Source of the DNA: Verrucomicrobium sp. BvORR106
GTDB taxonomy: Bacteria; Verrucomicrobiota; Verrucomicrobiia; Verrucomicrobiales; Verrucomicrobiaceae
Assembly: GCF_000739655.1 (NCBI RefSeq)
Contig: NZ_BATR01000010.1
Coordinates: forward strand, 62,001-126,000
Direction: 5' to 3'
DNA length: 64,000 nucleotides
The notes under the pieces: model-generated
What the model saw: the letters and a program-made list of their open reading frames with translations, nothing else
Databases searched by the model: none
What the model was told of the DNA's origin: nothing
Part shown: in pieces, positions 18,422-27,792 of the stretch
Numbering within the stretch: the stretch's first letter is position 1
Layout: the number at the start of each line of letters is the position of its first letter
Program-made: the position numbers and the translations under genes

Positions 18422-19381
18422 ATGCTCCGGCCCTTCCTGCCCCCCCTCACCCCACGGCGCGCCACCGGATCGGCTCTGCTGGTGGTGCTGTGGGTGATTG
18501 CCCTGCTGTCCTTTCTGGTAGTGACCACGATGATGATCACCATGCAGGATGTGGAGACCGGGATCTCACGCAAGATGGTCTTCCGGGCCCGGCAACTGGC
18601 TGAGATGGGAGTGGCCGTGGCGAGCCACCCGATGGTGAAAGCGCAGGATCCCCTCCTCAAACGCAAGGTGAGCGACACCGAGAGCTACCAGGTCAAACTC
18701 ACCACTGAGGAAGCACGGCTGAACCTCAACTCCCTGCTCACAGAGGAGAAGCGCCCCGCTCTGCAACGCGTATTCACCCGCTGGGGATTGCGGCCGGCCG
18801 ATGCCAGTGAGTTGGTGGAGAGCCTCATGGACTGGAAAGACGCGGATGATCTGAGGCGGCTGCAAGGGGCAGAGCGTCAGGAATATGAGCGTGCCGGTTT
18901 TGCCGATCGCCCCTACAACCGCCCCTTCCACACTCTGGATGAAGTGTTGCTGGTGAAGGGAATGGCGGCGTTTGCCGATGCCTATCCAGACTGGCGGGAG
19001 ATCTTCACGCTTTGGGGCGACGGCAGGGTGGATGTGAATGAAGCTTCGGCAGCCGTCATCGCAGCGACCGCAGACGTCTCCCTCTCCGTGGCAGAGACCG
19101 TGGTGTCGGTCCGGGACGGTCGTGATGGCCTGCACCAGACGGAGGACGATCAGCTCTTTGAGAATGTGGAAGATGCGCTGACGCTTCTGGGTCTGGGGGG
19201 TGAGCAGCGCACGGCGGCAGCGGCCCTCTTCAGCCTGCGGGGCAGCACCTTGCGCATTGAGAGCGTGGGGAATGTGAACGACCTTTCCCGCGGAATCGCA
19301 GTCATCTTAAAGAAGGATCCTGTGCGCCCGAAGGTGCTGGAGTGGCGCGAGTTCTCGGTCGAGCCTGATGCCCGCCGATAG
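18422..19381 (+). CDS. gspK: Type II secretion minor pseudopilin GspK
   Basis: 319 residues from the ATG at 18422. The open frame extends to 18257, but the upstream 55 codons are not GspK-like and overlap the start of the divergent gene. The N-terminus has a basic leader, a Gly-Ser processing site (RRATGSALLVVLWVIALL) and a hydrophobic helix typical of pseudopilins. The body has the GspK signatures LNLNSLL, SLMDWKDAD, YNRPFHTLDEVLLVKGM and VDVNEASAAVI (helix-hairpin-helix-like). GspK caps the pseudopilus tip with GspI and GspJ in known systems. First gene of the plus-strand gsp run, followed 82 bases later by the GspL-like gene. Confidence 0.92.
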   Translation: MLRPFLPPLTPRRATGSALLVVLWVIALLSFLVVTTMMITMQDVETGISRKMVFRARQLAEMGVAVASHPMVKAQDPLLKRKVSDTESYQVKLTTEEARLNLNSLLTEEKRPALQRVFTRWGLRPADASELVESLMDWKDADDLRRLQGAERQEYERAGFADRPYNRPFHTLDEVLLVKGMAAFADAYPDWREIFTLWGDGRVDVNEASAAVIAATADVSLSVAETVVSVRDGRDGLHQTEDDQLFENVEDALTLLGLGGEQRTAAAALFSLRGSTLRIESVGNVNDLSRGIAVILKKDPVRPKVLEWREFSVEPDARR

Positions 19382-19463
19382 TCCGGTCGCGGAATACGTC
19401 AAAAAAACCACGAAAATTAGACTCGCTCCTAATAAGAGTATCTCCTAGCTTTCCGACTACTGC

Positions 19464-20681
19464 ATGGGAACCCCCTCATCATCTCAGAGCTTGCGACTGC
19501 CCGGCGAAGAAGGCTGGGAGTGCTGGCTGCTCGATGCCCGCGGGGCATGGCAGAAGTCCTCCAAACTGGAAACGCCTGCGGGAGGTATTTTTGCCATCCC
19601 CTTGCAAAGCTTGGACAGCAGCCCTTTCTGGGTTTCACAAGCGGGTGAAAGCCGCCTGGCCGAGACGACCGATCTGCGGTGGGAGGCTCTGGGCATGGAG
19701 CCGGGTGCCGGGGGGCAGCACTGGGTGCACTGGCCCGTCGCCACCGTGGGGGACAAGCTTCTCGTGGGCAGCGTGGCCCTGGCAGATGATGCCTGTGAAG
19801 AGCTGTGGCATCGCAGCCTGCCGGATTCCTTTGAGATCAGTGCACGGCTCTATCCCATCTCGCATGATGAGGCCGCCATCTGGCGGGAGTTGGGGAGACT
19901 GGTCATGACCGTGCAGCGGAATGGCCAGCTGCTGCACACGACGCTTCTTTCTGCCCGCACCCTGGACTCAGGCGCAGCCACTGAAATCAAGGACCTGCTT
20001 CTGGCACTGGACATGCAGGGACTGCTGGCCCCGCTTCAGGCGGTGCATGTGTGGACAGAGTGCGCCCCGGGATTTACGGAGGCGTTGCAGTCAGCACTGG
20101 GGGTCAAGATCCACACCGGAGCCCGTCCCGCCCCTCACCCACCTCATGCCAGCAGCCACCTGCTGCCGGCCGCCGCCGCCGGCATTCGCCGCGATCGTGA
20201 AAAGGCACGCCGCCAGGCGCTGCTGCTCTCTGCCGGAGCACTGCTCGTGCTGCTATGTTTCGCCACCTGGGCAGGCTGGCTGACCTGGCGACAGCACAAG
20301 CTTGATGCCGCCCTGGCCATTCTTCGTGTGGATGAGCCCCGCGTGGCGCAGGTGCAGGAGGCGCAGCTCCGCTGGCGCGCCCTGGAGCCTGCCATCGACC
20401 CGGCGACCTACCCGGTGGAGGTCTTTGACCAGATCGTGGCCCTGCTCCCGGAGGAGGGCATTCGTTTCCTCGACTTTTCCATGGACCTAGAGACGCTCGT
20501 GATCAGTGGCGAGGCCACCTCACCCATCCACGCCTCGAAATTTCAGGCTGATCTGAAAGCAAGCCCGGCGCTGAACCGGTACGCGTTCAACACCCCTGTC
20601 CCCACGATCCGCCCGGACAATCGGGCCCTCTTCCGGGTGGAAGGCAGCATCAACGGCGGAGGTGAAAATGAAGCCCAGTGA
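19464..20681 (+). CDS. GspL/PilN-like inner-membrane assembly-platform protein
   Basis: 405 residues. The first ~240 residues have no signal peptide and look like a divergent cytoplasmic GspL/PilM-type domain. One transmembrane helix (ALLLSAGALLVLLCFATWAG) lies at about 253-272 after an arginine/lysine-rich stop. A periplasmic PilN/GspL-like part follows, with 'EVFDQIVALLPEEGIRF'. In known systems GspL ties the GspE ATPase to the inner-membrane platform. The identification rests on order (K-L-M-D), topology and size rather than on strong motifs. It overlaps the next gene by 14 bases. Confidence 0.75.
   Translation: MGTPSSSQSLRLPGEEGWECWLLDARGAWQKSSKLETPAGGIFAIPLQSLDSSPFWVSQAGESRLAETTDLRWEALGMEPGAGGQHWVHWPVATVGDKLLVGSVALADDACEELWHRSLPDSFEISARLYPISHDEAAIWRELGRLVMTVQRNGQLLHTTLLSARTLDSGAATEIKDLLLALDMQGLLAPLQAVHVWTECAPGFTEALQSALGVKIHTGARPAPHPPHASSHLLPAAAAGIRRDREKARRQALLLSAGALLVLLCFATWAGWLTWRQHKLDAALAILRVDEPRVAQVQEAQLRWRALEPAIDPATYPVEVFDQIVALLPEEGIRFLDFSMDLETLVISGEATSPIHASKFQADLKASPALNRYAFNTPVPTIRPDNRALFRVEGSINGGGENEAQ
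20658..20662 (+). promoter_or_regulatory. Ribosome-binding site for the GspM-like gene
   Basis: GGAGG lies five bases upstream of the ATG at 20668 and overlaps the alternative GTG at 20662. It is one of the few clear Shine-Dalgarno sites in the window. Confidence 0.65.
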
Positions 20682-21234
20682 GCGCCGGCTGCTGATGATG
20701 TTCCTCCTGTTGCTGGCCGTGATCTCCGGCCTGCTGGGCACCCGGGAACTGCTCTCCTGGCAGAAACGCCTGGCCAAGGGTGAAGACCGGCTGGAGCTGA
20801 CCCAGATGGAATCTCAGCTGTTGCTGGCTGAAGCAGAAGTGTGGAACGCTCGCAACGAATGGATCAACCAGAGCCAGCCCGTGATGAAGGATGCTCTGGA
20901 GGCCAACCAGGAGCTGACCCGCGCGGAGGAGATGGCCCGTGACCGCGGCCTGGAGACGCTCAATCGCCAGCTCCTCGAACCCGAGGCGACCGGTCTCTAC
21001 CAACAGCTGGGCTTCACCATGACGGTGAAGGGCCCGCTGCAGGAGGTCTTCCGCTGGCTGCACCGCCTGCAGGCTCCTGCCGATTTTCGTGTGATCCCCT
21101 CCTTGAAAGTGGCCCCTGACAAACAGGACCCCAATCTCGTGGTGGCCACTGTGCAGGTGTGGCGCTGGTACCGGACCGCCGGCCAGCCAGCCCCCGCATC
21201 CGGCCCGCTTACGGCCGGCTCCACCAGCCCGTGA
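20668..21234 (+). CDS. GspM/PilO-like inner-membrane protein
   Basis: 188 residues from the ATG at 20668. A GTG at 20662 is also in frame, but GGAGG at 20658-20662 sits five bases before the ATG, which decides the start. Topology is a short basic N-terminus, one membrane helix (LLMMFLLLLAVISGLLG), a coiled-coil-like segment rich in Glu/Gln, then a small periplasmic fold. This matches GspM/PilO, the partner of GspL. Its start overlaps the end of the GspL-like gene, as expected for translational coupling. Sequence identity to known GspM is not obvious, so the call depends on context. Confidence 0.75.
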   Translation: MKPSERRLLMMFLLLLAVISGLLGTRELLSWQKRLAKGEDRLELTQMESQLLLAEAEVWNARNEWINQSQPVMKDALEANQELTRAEEMARDRGLETLNRQLLEPEATGLYQQLGFTMTVKGPLQEVFRWLHRLQAPADFRVIPSLKVAPDKQDPNLVVATVQVWRWYRTAGQPAPASGPLTAGSTSP

Positions 21235-21272
21235 GGGATGGCCCTCCTTGTAAACGCCCCGCTCTTTATTTC

Positions 21273-23978
21273 ATGAATCCCCGTCTGCCCCTCCCCCGGC
21301 TGCTCCGCAGCTGCGTCGTCATCGCCAGTGCGGCGACGCTGATGGCCAGCGCCCAGACTCCCGGCCCCACGCCGCCCGTCCCGCCGCCTGCAGGCCCCGG
21401 CTCCGGCCCTACACCTGGGCCAGGTCCTGGCCCCGGCCCTGGAGCTGTCCCACCAGCCATACGTCCCCAGCCTGCCCCGGTGCAGCCTCCGGGCTCTGTC
21501 ACCAGCACGCAGCGCCCGGGCCCCCGCTCCGGTCGCGGTCACCGCATTCAGTTTACCGCCGCCCCGCTGGGAGAGGTGCTGGAGTTCTACCAGCAGCTCA
21601 CGGGCAAGCGCATCATCCGTGATCCCAAGCTGGAAAACGCCACCGTCACCATCGAGACCGCCGGTGAGGTGCCCACGGCAGAGGCGATTGAGTTCGTCGA
21701 AAAGTCCCTCCTGCTGGCGGGCTACGCCATCGTCCCCAGCGGGAACAACATGCTCAAGGTGCTGGGGTATGAAGGCGGCCGCATCCCTGCCAGCGAGGGC
21801 GTGCCCATGATCCTCTCTGACGAGGGCCTGCCGCAGTCTGACCAGGTGGTGAGTTATCTCCTGAAGCTCACCTATTTGAATTCCGAGGAGGCCGCGCAGG
21901 CCTTCGCTCAGATCATCCCGCCACACCCATACGGGAAGATCACCCCGGTGCCCAATGCCAAGGCGCTGGTCATCACGGAGAACTCCAACACCATTCGCGC
22001 CTACATCGACCTGACCCGGCAGGTGGACGTGCCGCCGGGTGAGGTGAAGCACAAGTCCATCCACCTGGAGCGTGCGGATGCGGAGGAAGTCGCCAGCGCC
22101 CTGAGCGAGCTGCTCGGTCTGGGCAGCCAGGGCGGATCCGGCGGCTCCAGTTCCGGCAAGGCTCCCCGCCCAGCTCCGGCGGCCGCAGCGGCGGTGCGCC
22201 CGGGCAATCCTCAAAACGCGGCAGCTATGGCGGCGGCCCAGGTGAATGTCACCTCACCCGTGGGCGGAACGGAAGCAGAGGCCACACCTGCCAAGATTCA
22301 GGCGATCACCCGCACGAACACCCTGCTGGTAGTGGCCCGCCCTCTGGACATCGAGTACATCGAGAGTCTGGTGGCCGAGTACGACGCCGCGTCCCCGCAG
22401 AAGACCTTTGTCTCCCGGAAACTCCGCTACCTGAAGGTGATGGATTTCCTCGACGTGGCGCGCAATGCCCTGCTGCGCGGTGCCAAGGATGATGGCGGTA
22501 GCGGCTCCAACCCCTCATCCAGCGGTGGCAACCAGACCACTTCCAGCACCTCCTCCTCCCGGAATTCCCGTAGCGGATTCGACAGCATGGGAGGCAGCGG
22601 CAGTGACAGCAGCATGACCGGCTTTGGCGGTGGGGGCGGCTTCGGAGGAGGCGGCGGCGGGGGTGGTGGATTTGGTGGAGGCGGGGGTGGCAGCAGCCAG
22701 CCAGCCGATGTGCAACCCCGCAGCGTGCTGATCGGAAAGACCCTTGTGATTGCGGATCCCTCTGCGAGCCAGTTCTACGCCAGCGGCCCTCCGGAGCAGC
22801 TACGCATGCTGATCGAGTTGGCGGATGAGCTGGACAAACGCCCGCGCCAGATCCTGCTCACCGCCGTGATCGGCGAGTTCACGCTGGGCAATGATTTCTC
22901 CTTCGGAGTGGACTGGCTGCACACGTTGGAGAGCGTTGGCAAGGACGGTCTCGTGGCCGGAGCATTGAACACGACCGGGGCAGAGCCGGTGGACTTCACC
23001 AAGTTTGGCGGCATTGAAGACTTCGTGGCACCTCAGGGCCTGGCTGTCTACGGGCACATCGGCAAGCACCTGAACGTCTTCCTCCGCACCCTGGAGCAGA
23101 ACAAGCGCTTCCACGTGTTGCAAAAGCCCACTGTGACCGCGCTGAACCATGAGGAAGCCAACATCTTCATCGGGCAGGATCTGGCAATCGCCGGACAGAC
23201 CCTCACGACGGGCGGCACCACCGTGAATGGCGCCTCCGTGGCCAGCACGACGGACTACGTCAAGGTGCGACTGGAACTGCGCATCACGCCCCACATCTAC
23301 GCCAATGATGAGGTACGGCTCGATTTCGAACAGACGAACAATGACGTCTCGGGCTTCACCGAGATCAGCGGCAACCGTGTGCCGAACCTCAGTGTGCAGG
23401 GCATGCGCAACACCATCATCGTGCCCAACAAGAGCACGGTGCTGCTGGGCGGCCTCATCACAGAACGCGACACGAAGAACAAGAGCGGCCTGCCTTTCCT
23501 GATTCGCGTGCCGGTGCTCAAGCACCTCTTTGGCAACACCTCCAATAGCAAGGAACGCCGTGAGCTGATGATCTTTGTCCAGCCGCAGATCCTGAATGAA
23601 GGCATGGACCATCTCAACACTCAGGCCAAGTGGGTGGAACAGACCCAGTCCTACCCGGTGAACAAACAATTCGCGGACGACACCATTCATGTGCCCATGG
23701 AGGTGACGCCACCTGCACCAGGGCAAGGCGTCACGACGCCCATTCTACCACTGCCGGGCTGGAATCCGGACAACGCGCCGGCCGTCGGCATGTCCAATGA
23801 TCTTCCTCCAGAAGGCGCCACCACGGTCACAACGACAGTTGAGAGGGTTGCCCGTCAGAACAACTCGATCCCGACTGCCCCGGTGGCACCAGTGGCCCTG
23901 CCGGTGGAAGAAAGCGCCCCCACCGCCCGCTCTGCCAAACAAAAGGCCAATGAGCGCACCAAGATGCTGAAAAAATAG
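21273..23978 (+). CDS. gspD: Type II secretion outer-membrane secretin GspD
   Basis: 901 residues from the ATG at 21273; the open frame begins upstream at 21159 inside the GspM-like gene, but the signal peptide starts with MNPRLPLPRLLRS. After the signal comes a Pro/Gly-rich linker (about 28-75), an N0-like domain (about 90-170), ring-building N1 and N3-type domains (about 190-410), a Ser/Gly-rich insert ending in long glycine runs (about 430-480), and the C-terminal secretin barrel (about 525-780). The barrel carries VPNLSVQGMRNTIIVPN, TVLLGGLI and PVLKHLFG, the secretin signature. The mature multimer is the outer-membrane channel. The glycine insert and the Ala/Pro tail are longer than usual for GspD. 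Confidence 0.95.
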   Translation: MNPRLPLPRLLRSCVVIASAATLMASAQTPGPTPPVPPPAGPGSGPTPGPGPGPGPGAVPPAIRPQPAPVQPPGSVTSTQRPGPRSGRGHRIQFTAAPLGEVLEFYQQLTGKRIIRDPKLENATVTIETAGEVPTAEAIEFVEKSLLLAGYAIVPSGNNMLKVLGYEGGRIPASEGVPMILSDEGLPQSDQVVSYLLKLTYLNSEEAAQAFAQIIPPHPYGKITPVPNAKALVITENSNTIRAYIDLTRQVDVPPGEVKHKSIHLERADAEEVASALSELLGLGSQGGSGGSSSGKAPRPAPAAAAAVRPGNPQNAAAMAAAQVNVTSPVGGTEAEATPAKIQAITRTNTLLVVARPLDIEYIESLVAEYDAASPQKTFVSRKLRYLKVMDFLDVARNALLRGAKDDGGSGSNPSSSGGNQTTSSTSSSRNSRSGFDSMGGSGSDSSMTGFGGGGGFGGGGGGGGGFGGGGGGSSQPADVQPRSVLIGKTLVIADPSASQFYASGPPEQLRMLIELADELDKRPRQILLTAVIGEFTLGNDFSFGVDWLHTLESVGKDGLVAGALNTTGAEPVDFTKFGGIEDFVAPQGLAVYGHIGKHLNVFLRTLEQNKRFHVLQKPTVTALNHEEANIFIGQDLAIAGQTLTTGGTTVNGASVASTTDYVKVRLELRITPHIYANDEVRLDFEQTNNDVSGFTEISGNRVPNLSVQGMRNTIIVPNKSTVLLGGLITERDTKNKSGLPFLIRVPVLKHLFGNTSNSKERRELMIFVQPQILNEGMDHLNTQAKWVEQTQSYPVNKQFADDTIHVPMEVTPPAPGQGVTTPILPLPGWNPDNAPAVGMSNDLPPEGATTVTTTVERVARQNNSIPTAPVAPVALPVEESAPTARSAKQKANERTKMLKK

Positions 23979-24027
23979 GCGCCGCGCCAGCCGCGCCCCG
24001 TGAGCAGTTCAAGGAACTCACTTCCTC

Positions 24028-25338
24028 ATGCCCGTCTTCCATTTTGAAGCTGTGAATCTGGCTGGCCAGGCGAGCTCTGGCACGCTGGAGGCGACGGACC
24101 GTGGGGACGCCCTTCGCAAGTTAACCCGACGCGGTCTGCAACCTTCCAGCGTGCGCGCTGGAGCGTCAGCCGGTGAGTCTACGGCCAAGACAGCTGCGAC
24201 ATCAGGCAGCGCCAAGGCGGGCAAACCAAAACGGGAAGCCGATGCGAGCCCCACCGCGAAAACAAGCGGCCGATCCGCAGGCGGCTCCGGCACCGGTCCC
24301 ATCAAACTTAAAAAAGCGCAGGTCATCCAGTTCACGGAGGAGCTGTGCGATCTGCTCGCCGCCGGACTCCAGCTGGAGCAGGCGCTCCATGCCATGGAGA
24401 ACCGCAGCACCGTGCTCATCCGCGATCTGGCCATCCGGCTCCGTGAAAAAGTGCGAGACGGCATTCCCTTCTCCGTCTCGCTCCAGCAGGTGTCCCCATC
24501 TTTCGGGGAGCTGTACTGCAATCTGGTGGGGGCCGGGGAGGCCAGCGGATCCCTTCCTTCCATCCTGAACCGCCAGGCCATTTACCTGACGCAGATGCAG
24601 ACGCTGCAGGCGCGCGTAACCACGGCACTGATCTACCCCGTTTTCATCATCACCTCCGGCCTGGGGCTGGCCGTGATGTTCCTCACCTATCTCCTGCCCA
24701 AGCTCGCCGTGCTGATCAAGAGCACGCACGGCGAGCTGCCGGCCATTGCGGTGGTGATGATGGCGGCGAGCGATTTCTTCATCGCCTGGTGGTGGGCGCT
24801 TCTGGGTGGCGTGGTGTTCGCGATCCTCACCATCGTGGTGCTCTTTCAAGACAAGGGCCGCCAGGCTTGGTGGGACCGCGTCCAGCTGAACCTGCCCCTC
24901 TATGGCGGAGTGCTCCGTACGCGGTTCGAGGTGCAATTCCTTGAGACCCTGGGAAACCTGCTGCACAACGGCCTGCCATTGCACCGCGCACTGGAGTTGG
25001 TGCGCAAGGCCACGGTGAATCAGTTCCTCCGCGCCCGCCTGGGCGAGGTAGAGGCCGCGGTAGCCGATGGTGGCTCGCTGAGCCGTGCACTGGAGAAGAC
25101 CACCGTGGTGCGCCCTTTGGTGATCGACATGGTGCGAGTGGGCGAACAGACCGGCGAACTTTCCACCGCCTTGCAAAAGGCGGGCACGCGGTTTGAGAGC
25201 CACCTGGCCAAGGCCATGGATCGGGCCACCGCCCTGCTTCAACCTGTCATCATCCTGGTCATGGCCAGCATGGTCGGCACCATGGCGTGGATGATGATCA
25301 ACGTCGTCTGGGCCACGCTCAACAACCTGCAACGCTGA
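24028..25338 (+). CDS. gspF: Type II secretion inner-membrane platform protein GspF (PilC family)
   Basis: 436 residues, about the usual length. Two T2SSF repeats are visible, the first starting near 'FTEELCDLLAAGLQLEQALH' and the second near 'FLETLGNLLHNGLPLHRALE'. Three membrane stretches fit the family: about 196-225, 250-273 and 398-430. Residues about 48-95 form a Ser/Ala/Lys-rich linker after a conserved N-terminal segment (FHFEAVNLAGQ). GspF sits at the centre of the inner-membrane platform. It starts 49 bases after gspD. Confidence 0.95.
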   Translation: MPVFHFEAVNLAGQASSGTLEATDRGDALRKLTRRGLQPSSVRAGASAGESTAKTAATSGSAKAGKPKREADASPTAKTSGRSAGGSGTGPIKLKKAQVIQFTEELCDLLAAGLQLEQALHAMENRSTVLIRDLAIRLREKVRDGIPFSVSLQQVSPSFGELYCNLVGAGEASGSLPSILNRQAIYLTQMQTLQARVTTALIYPVFIITSGLGLAVMFLTYLLPKLAVLIKSTHGELPAIAVVMMAASDFFIAWWWALLGGVVFAILTIVVLFQDKGRQAWWDRVQLNLPLYGGVLRTRFEVQFLETLGNLLHNGLPLHRALELVRKATVNQFLRARLGEVEAAVADGGSLSRALEKTTVVRPLVIDMVRVGEQTGELSTALQKAGTRFESHLAKAMDRATALLQPVIILVMASMVGTMAWMMINVVWATLNNLQR

Positions 25339-25407
25339 TATCCAGATCGATTGCCGATTGCCGGTCTGCCGTTTAAAATTGAACCCCTACACCTCCTCGT
25401 ACCTACG

Positions 25408-25839
25408 ATGAAAACCCAATTCCGCCCCCCTCACCGTCGCCGCGCAACCGGCTTCACCCTGATGGAGATCATGCTGGTCATGTTCATCATTGCCCTCATC
25501 ATTGGCAGCGGTGTGTTCATGATGAAGAACGTGGGTGAAAGCGCTCAGATTCAGCGAGCCGAATCCGACATCAAAACCTGGGAGACCATCCTGCTTCGCT
25601 ATCGCACCACTCATCTCTCTCTCCCCTCACAGGCACAGGGGCTGGAAGCCACGGTGCGCCGGCCAGACGGCGTGAAGAAGTGGATGCAACTGGCCACCGA
25701 GAGCGCACTCAACGATCCCTGGCAGCACAAGTACCAGTACCGCAATCCAGGTAAGAAGAATGTCGGGAAACACGACATCTTCTCTCTGGGACCCGATGGC
25801 GTGGAAGGCACGGACGACGACATCGGCAACTGGGAGTGA
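25408..25839 (+). CDS. gspG: Type II secretion major pseudopilin GspG
   Basis: 143 residues from the ATG at 25408; the frame extends upstream to 25351 without homology. The prepilin site is RRRATG/FTLMEIMLVMFII with Phe+1 and Glu+5. The C-terminus has the GspG features DPWQHKYQYRNPG and GPDGVEGTDDDIGNW; the latter is the calcium site of the family. GspG subunits polymerise into the pseudopilus. No prepilin peptidase (gspO) is present in the window, so it must be encoded elsewhere. Confidence 0.95.
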   Translation: MKTQFRPPHRRRATGFTLMEIMLVMFIIALIIGSGVFMMKNVGESAQIQRAESDIKTWETILLRYRTTHLSLPSQAQGLEATVRRPDGVKKWMQLATESALNDPWQHKYQYRNPGKKNVGKHDIFSLGPDGVEGTDDDIGNWE

Positions 25840-25878
25840 TCCTCCAGGAGCTCAGCCTTCCACCCACCGCTGCTCCTG

Positions 25879-26409
25879 ATGCGCCCGCTTGTCTCCTCCA
25901 CTGCGCGTCGTGGCGCCCAGGGCTTTACGCTTCTGGAGATCAGCATTGTCTTGTTCATCATGGTGCTGCTGGTAGGTCTGTGCATCTACAGCTTCGGCGG
26001 TCTCACCGCGGAAAGAGAGCTGCGCAAGCCGGTGTCGGAACTGCAGCGCATGACTATGGAGGCGGTCCGGCGCGCCACACTGCAGGAGAAGCCCCAGGTC
26101 ATCCTGTTTGAACCGACCGGCTTCGCCATCCGCTACCGGCAGGATCCGGACGGGCTTCGCCAGAAGGATGATGACGAGTACTACATCCGCCGCGTGAAGA
26201 TCCCGCCCGCCATGAAGTTGACGTTGCGCCGCTGGGGTTCGGAGAAGTTTGTCCCCTCCCCCGGGCAGCGCCTCATCGTGGCGGCCAGCGGCCTGTGTGA
26301 ACCTCTCACCGCGAGGTTTGAGCTGGGGTCATCCTGGCTGGAAGTGACCGTGGACCCGCTGAGCGGCCGCGTGATCGATGAGGGCCTGCACATCCCCGGA
26401 GATTCATGA
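25879..26409 (+). CDS. gspH: Type II secretion minor pseudopilin GspH
   Basis: 176 residues. Prepilin-type N-terminus RRGAQG/FTLLEISIVLFIM, then a globular beta domain (VILFEPTGFAIRYRQ). The length and position after gspG match GspH. Its stop overlaps the gspI start by four bases (ATGA at 26406), which supports translational coupling. Confidence 0.88.
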   Translation: MRPLVSSTARRGAQGFTLLEISIVLFIMVLLVGLCIYSFGGLTAERELRKPVSELQRMTMEAVRRATLQEKPQVILFEPTGFAIRYRQDPDGLRQKDDDEYYIRRVKIPPAMKLTLRRWGSEKFVPSPGQRLIVAASGLCEPLTARFELGSSWLEVTVDPLSGRVIDEGLHIPGDS

Positions 26410-26855
26410 GGTCACGAGTTCCATCCTGCATCCGGAGAAGCCAGGCCGCCTTCACTCTTCTGGAGGCGCTCATGGCGCTGATGGTTTTTAGCACGGCAGT
26501 GGTCTCCCTGGTGGCGGCCATCAACGGCATCGCGACGGCCTGGAATGACGTCCGCGAGGATCTGTCCGTGCAAACCCGGCTGGAAAGCCTGCTGGTGGAA
26601 GCCACCCGCAAGCCTGACCCCAACCAGCCCATGGGGCACATCTCGCCCGTCGAACGCAAGCTACAGGAAAATGGCGTGTCCTACCTGGTCAAGGTCGAGC
26701 CCCTTGAACTCACCAACAAAGAGGGCCACGAACTGCCGCAACTGATGCGGGTGCGTGCGGTGGCCCGGTGGAATGACGGCGGCCGAGAGCATGAAGAAAT
26801 AGCGGAGACCTGGATGTGGCCTCCCTTGTTTGCCCCCAATCTGCAACAGCCATGA
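26406..26855 (+). CDS. gspI: Type II secretion minor pseudopilin GspI
   Basis: 149 residues. The processing site is less canonical (RRSQA/AFTLLEALMALMVFS), with Ala instead of Gly before the cut; Glu+5 is retained within FTLLEA. The small globular part (VEPLELTNKEGHELPQLMRV) matches GspI size. Both ends overlap neighbours by ATGA (gspH at 26406, gspJ at 26852). Confidence 0.85.
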   Translation: MRSRVPSCIRRSQAAFTLLEALMALMVFSTAVVSLVAAINGIATAWNDVREDLSVQTRLESLLVEATRKPDPNQPMGHISPVERKLQENGVSYLVKVEPLELTNKEGHELPQLMRVRAVARWNDGGREHEEIAETWMWPPLFAPNLQQP

Positions 26856-27709
26856 CCCCTGTCCCGCTCAAGCGACGACACCAGGCGGGCTTCAGCCTGC
26901 TGGAGGTGATGATGGTCATGTTCATTCTCGTCATCCTGCTGGGCGCGGTGTTCAGCGTGGTGCGCGCCACCATCCAGTTGAGCAACGAGATGTCAGAGAC
27001 ACAGCTCGCGGAAAGCCGGGTCAACGGCTTCGCCCAGTTCTGCGAGCGTACTCTGCGGAACCTGCCCGCCAGTGCCGTCGTGAGGCATCGAGTGAAGCAG
27101 AAGGGCAACCACTACCTTTCCCAACTGACGTTCAAAGGGGCGCCGGGAGCCTTCTCCACCCAGGGCACCGGCGGCAATGAAGTGATCGTGTTGGAGTCCG
27201 AGGAACAAGTGGATGGCTATCTCACCGTCAGCCTCCGCTCCATGACCGCCGCCCAAGCCCTGGCCTGGGAGAAGGGGGACGGCCGCGTGGGTCGGCGCCT
27301 GAAGCTGCTGGAGGATGTCGCCAACTTCGAGTGGCGGTTCTACCGGGTGCAAAGCGGAGAATGGGAGCCCGTTTGGAACGAACGGCTGGAGCTCTATCCG
27401 CTCGGCGTTATCACCGCGAACCCCGCCCAGGACGATCCCTCAGGGGGCGTGCCGCCCCCGCTCCCCGGACAGCCAGGCGCTGGCCTGAACACTGCCCCCG
27501 TCATTCCCCGGAAACAGCGGCCACAGCTGATGGAACTGCGGCTGACCATGGCAGCCAGCCCCACGCAGCGCTGGACCTTCTGGGTTCCGCCCGCAGAGAC
27601 GCCCTCCGGCGGCAGCAGCCCCACCCCCCCGGTGACCCCGCCGCCGGGCACGCCCCTGGATCCAGCGCCAGATCCCATCCCTGCGCCAGCTCCGGAGCCT
27701 CCGCCCTGA
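26852..27709 (+). CDS. gspJ: Type II secretion minor pseudopilin GspJ
   Basis: 285 residues from the ATG at 26852, which overlaps the gspI stop. An in-frame upstream ATG at 26816 would add 12 residues inside gspI and is less likely. Prepilin site HQAG/FSLLEVMMVMFILV, then a beta-rich body with FEWRFYRVQSGEW, the GspJ-type strand pattern. The last ~60 residues are a Pro-rich extension (PAPDPIPAPAPEPPP) not normally found in GspJ. Confidence 0.88.
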   Translation: MTPVPLKRRHQAGFSLLEVMMVMFILVILLGAVFSVVRATIQLSNEMSETQLAESRVNGFAQFCERTLRNLPASAVVRHRVKQKGNHYLSQLTFKGAPGAFSTQGTGGNEVIVLESEEQVDGYLTVSLRSMTAAQALAWEKGDGRVGRRLKLLEDVANFEWRFYRVQSGEWEPVWNERLELYPLGVITANPAQDDPSGGVPPPLPGQPGAGLNTAPVIPRKQRPQLMELRLTMAASPTQRWTFWVPPAETPSGGSSPTPPVTPPPGTPLDPAPDPIPAPAPEPPP

Positions 27710-27792
27710 CCCGGGCTCACCCGTATTTTCCACAAAAACACTGGAACTTTGGGCCTCAGCAACGGACAGTTGGAGGCCTATTCCCCCGTGGC

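Noticed and set aside
20662-20670. GTG at 20662 as the start of the GspM-like gene
   Set aside because: The GGAGG at 20658-20662 overlaps that codon and is correctly spaced for the ATG at 20668.
27331-27792. Upstream extension of the GspC-like frame
   Set aside because: This part overlaps gspJ in another frame and has Arg/Pro-rich shadow composition; the hydrophobic N-terminus begins after 27793.
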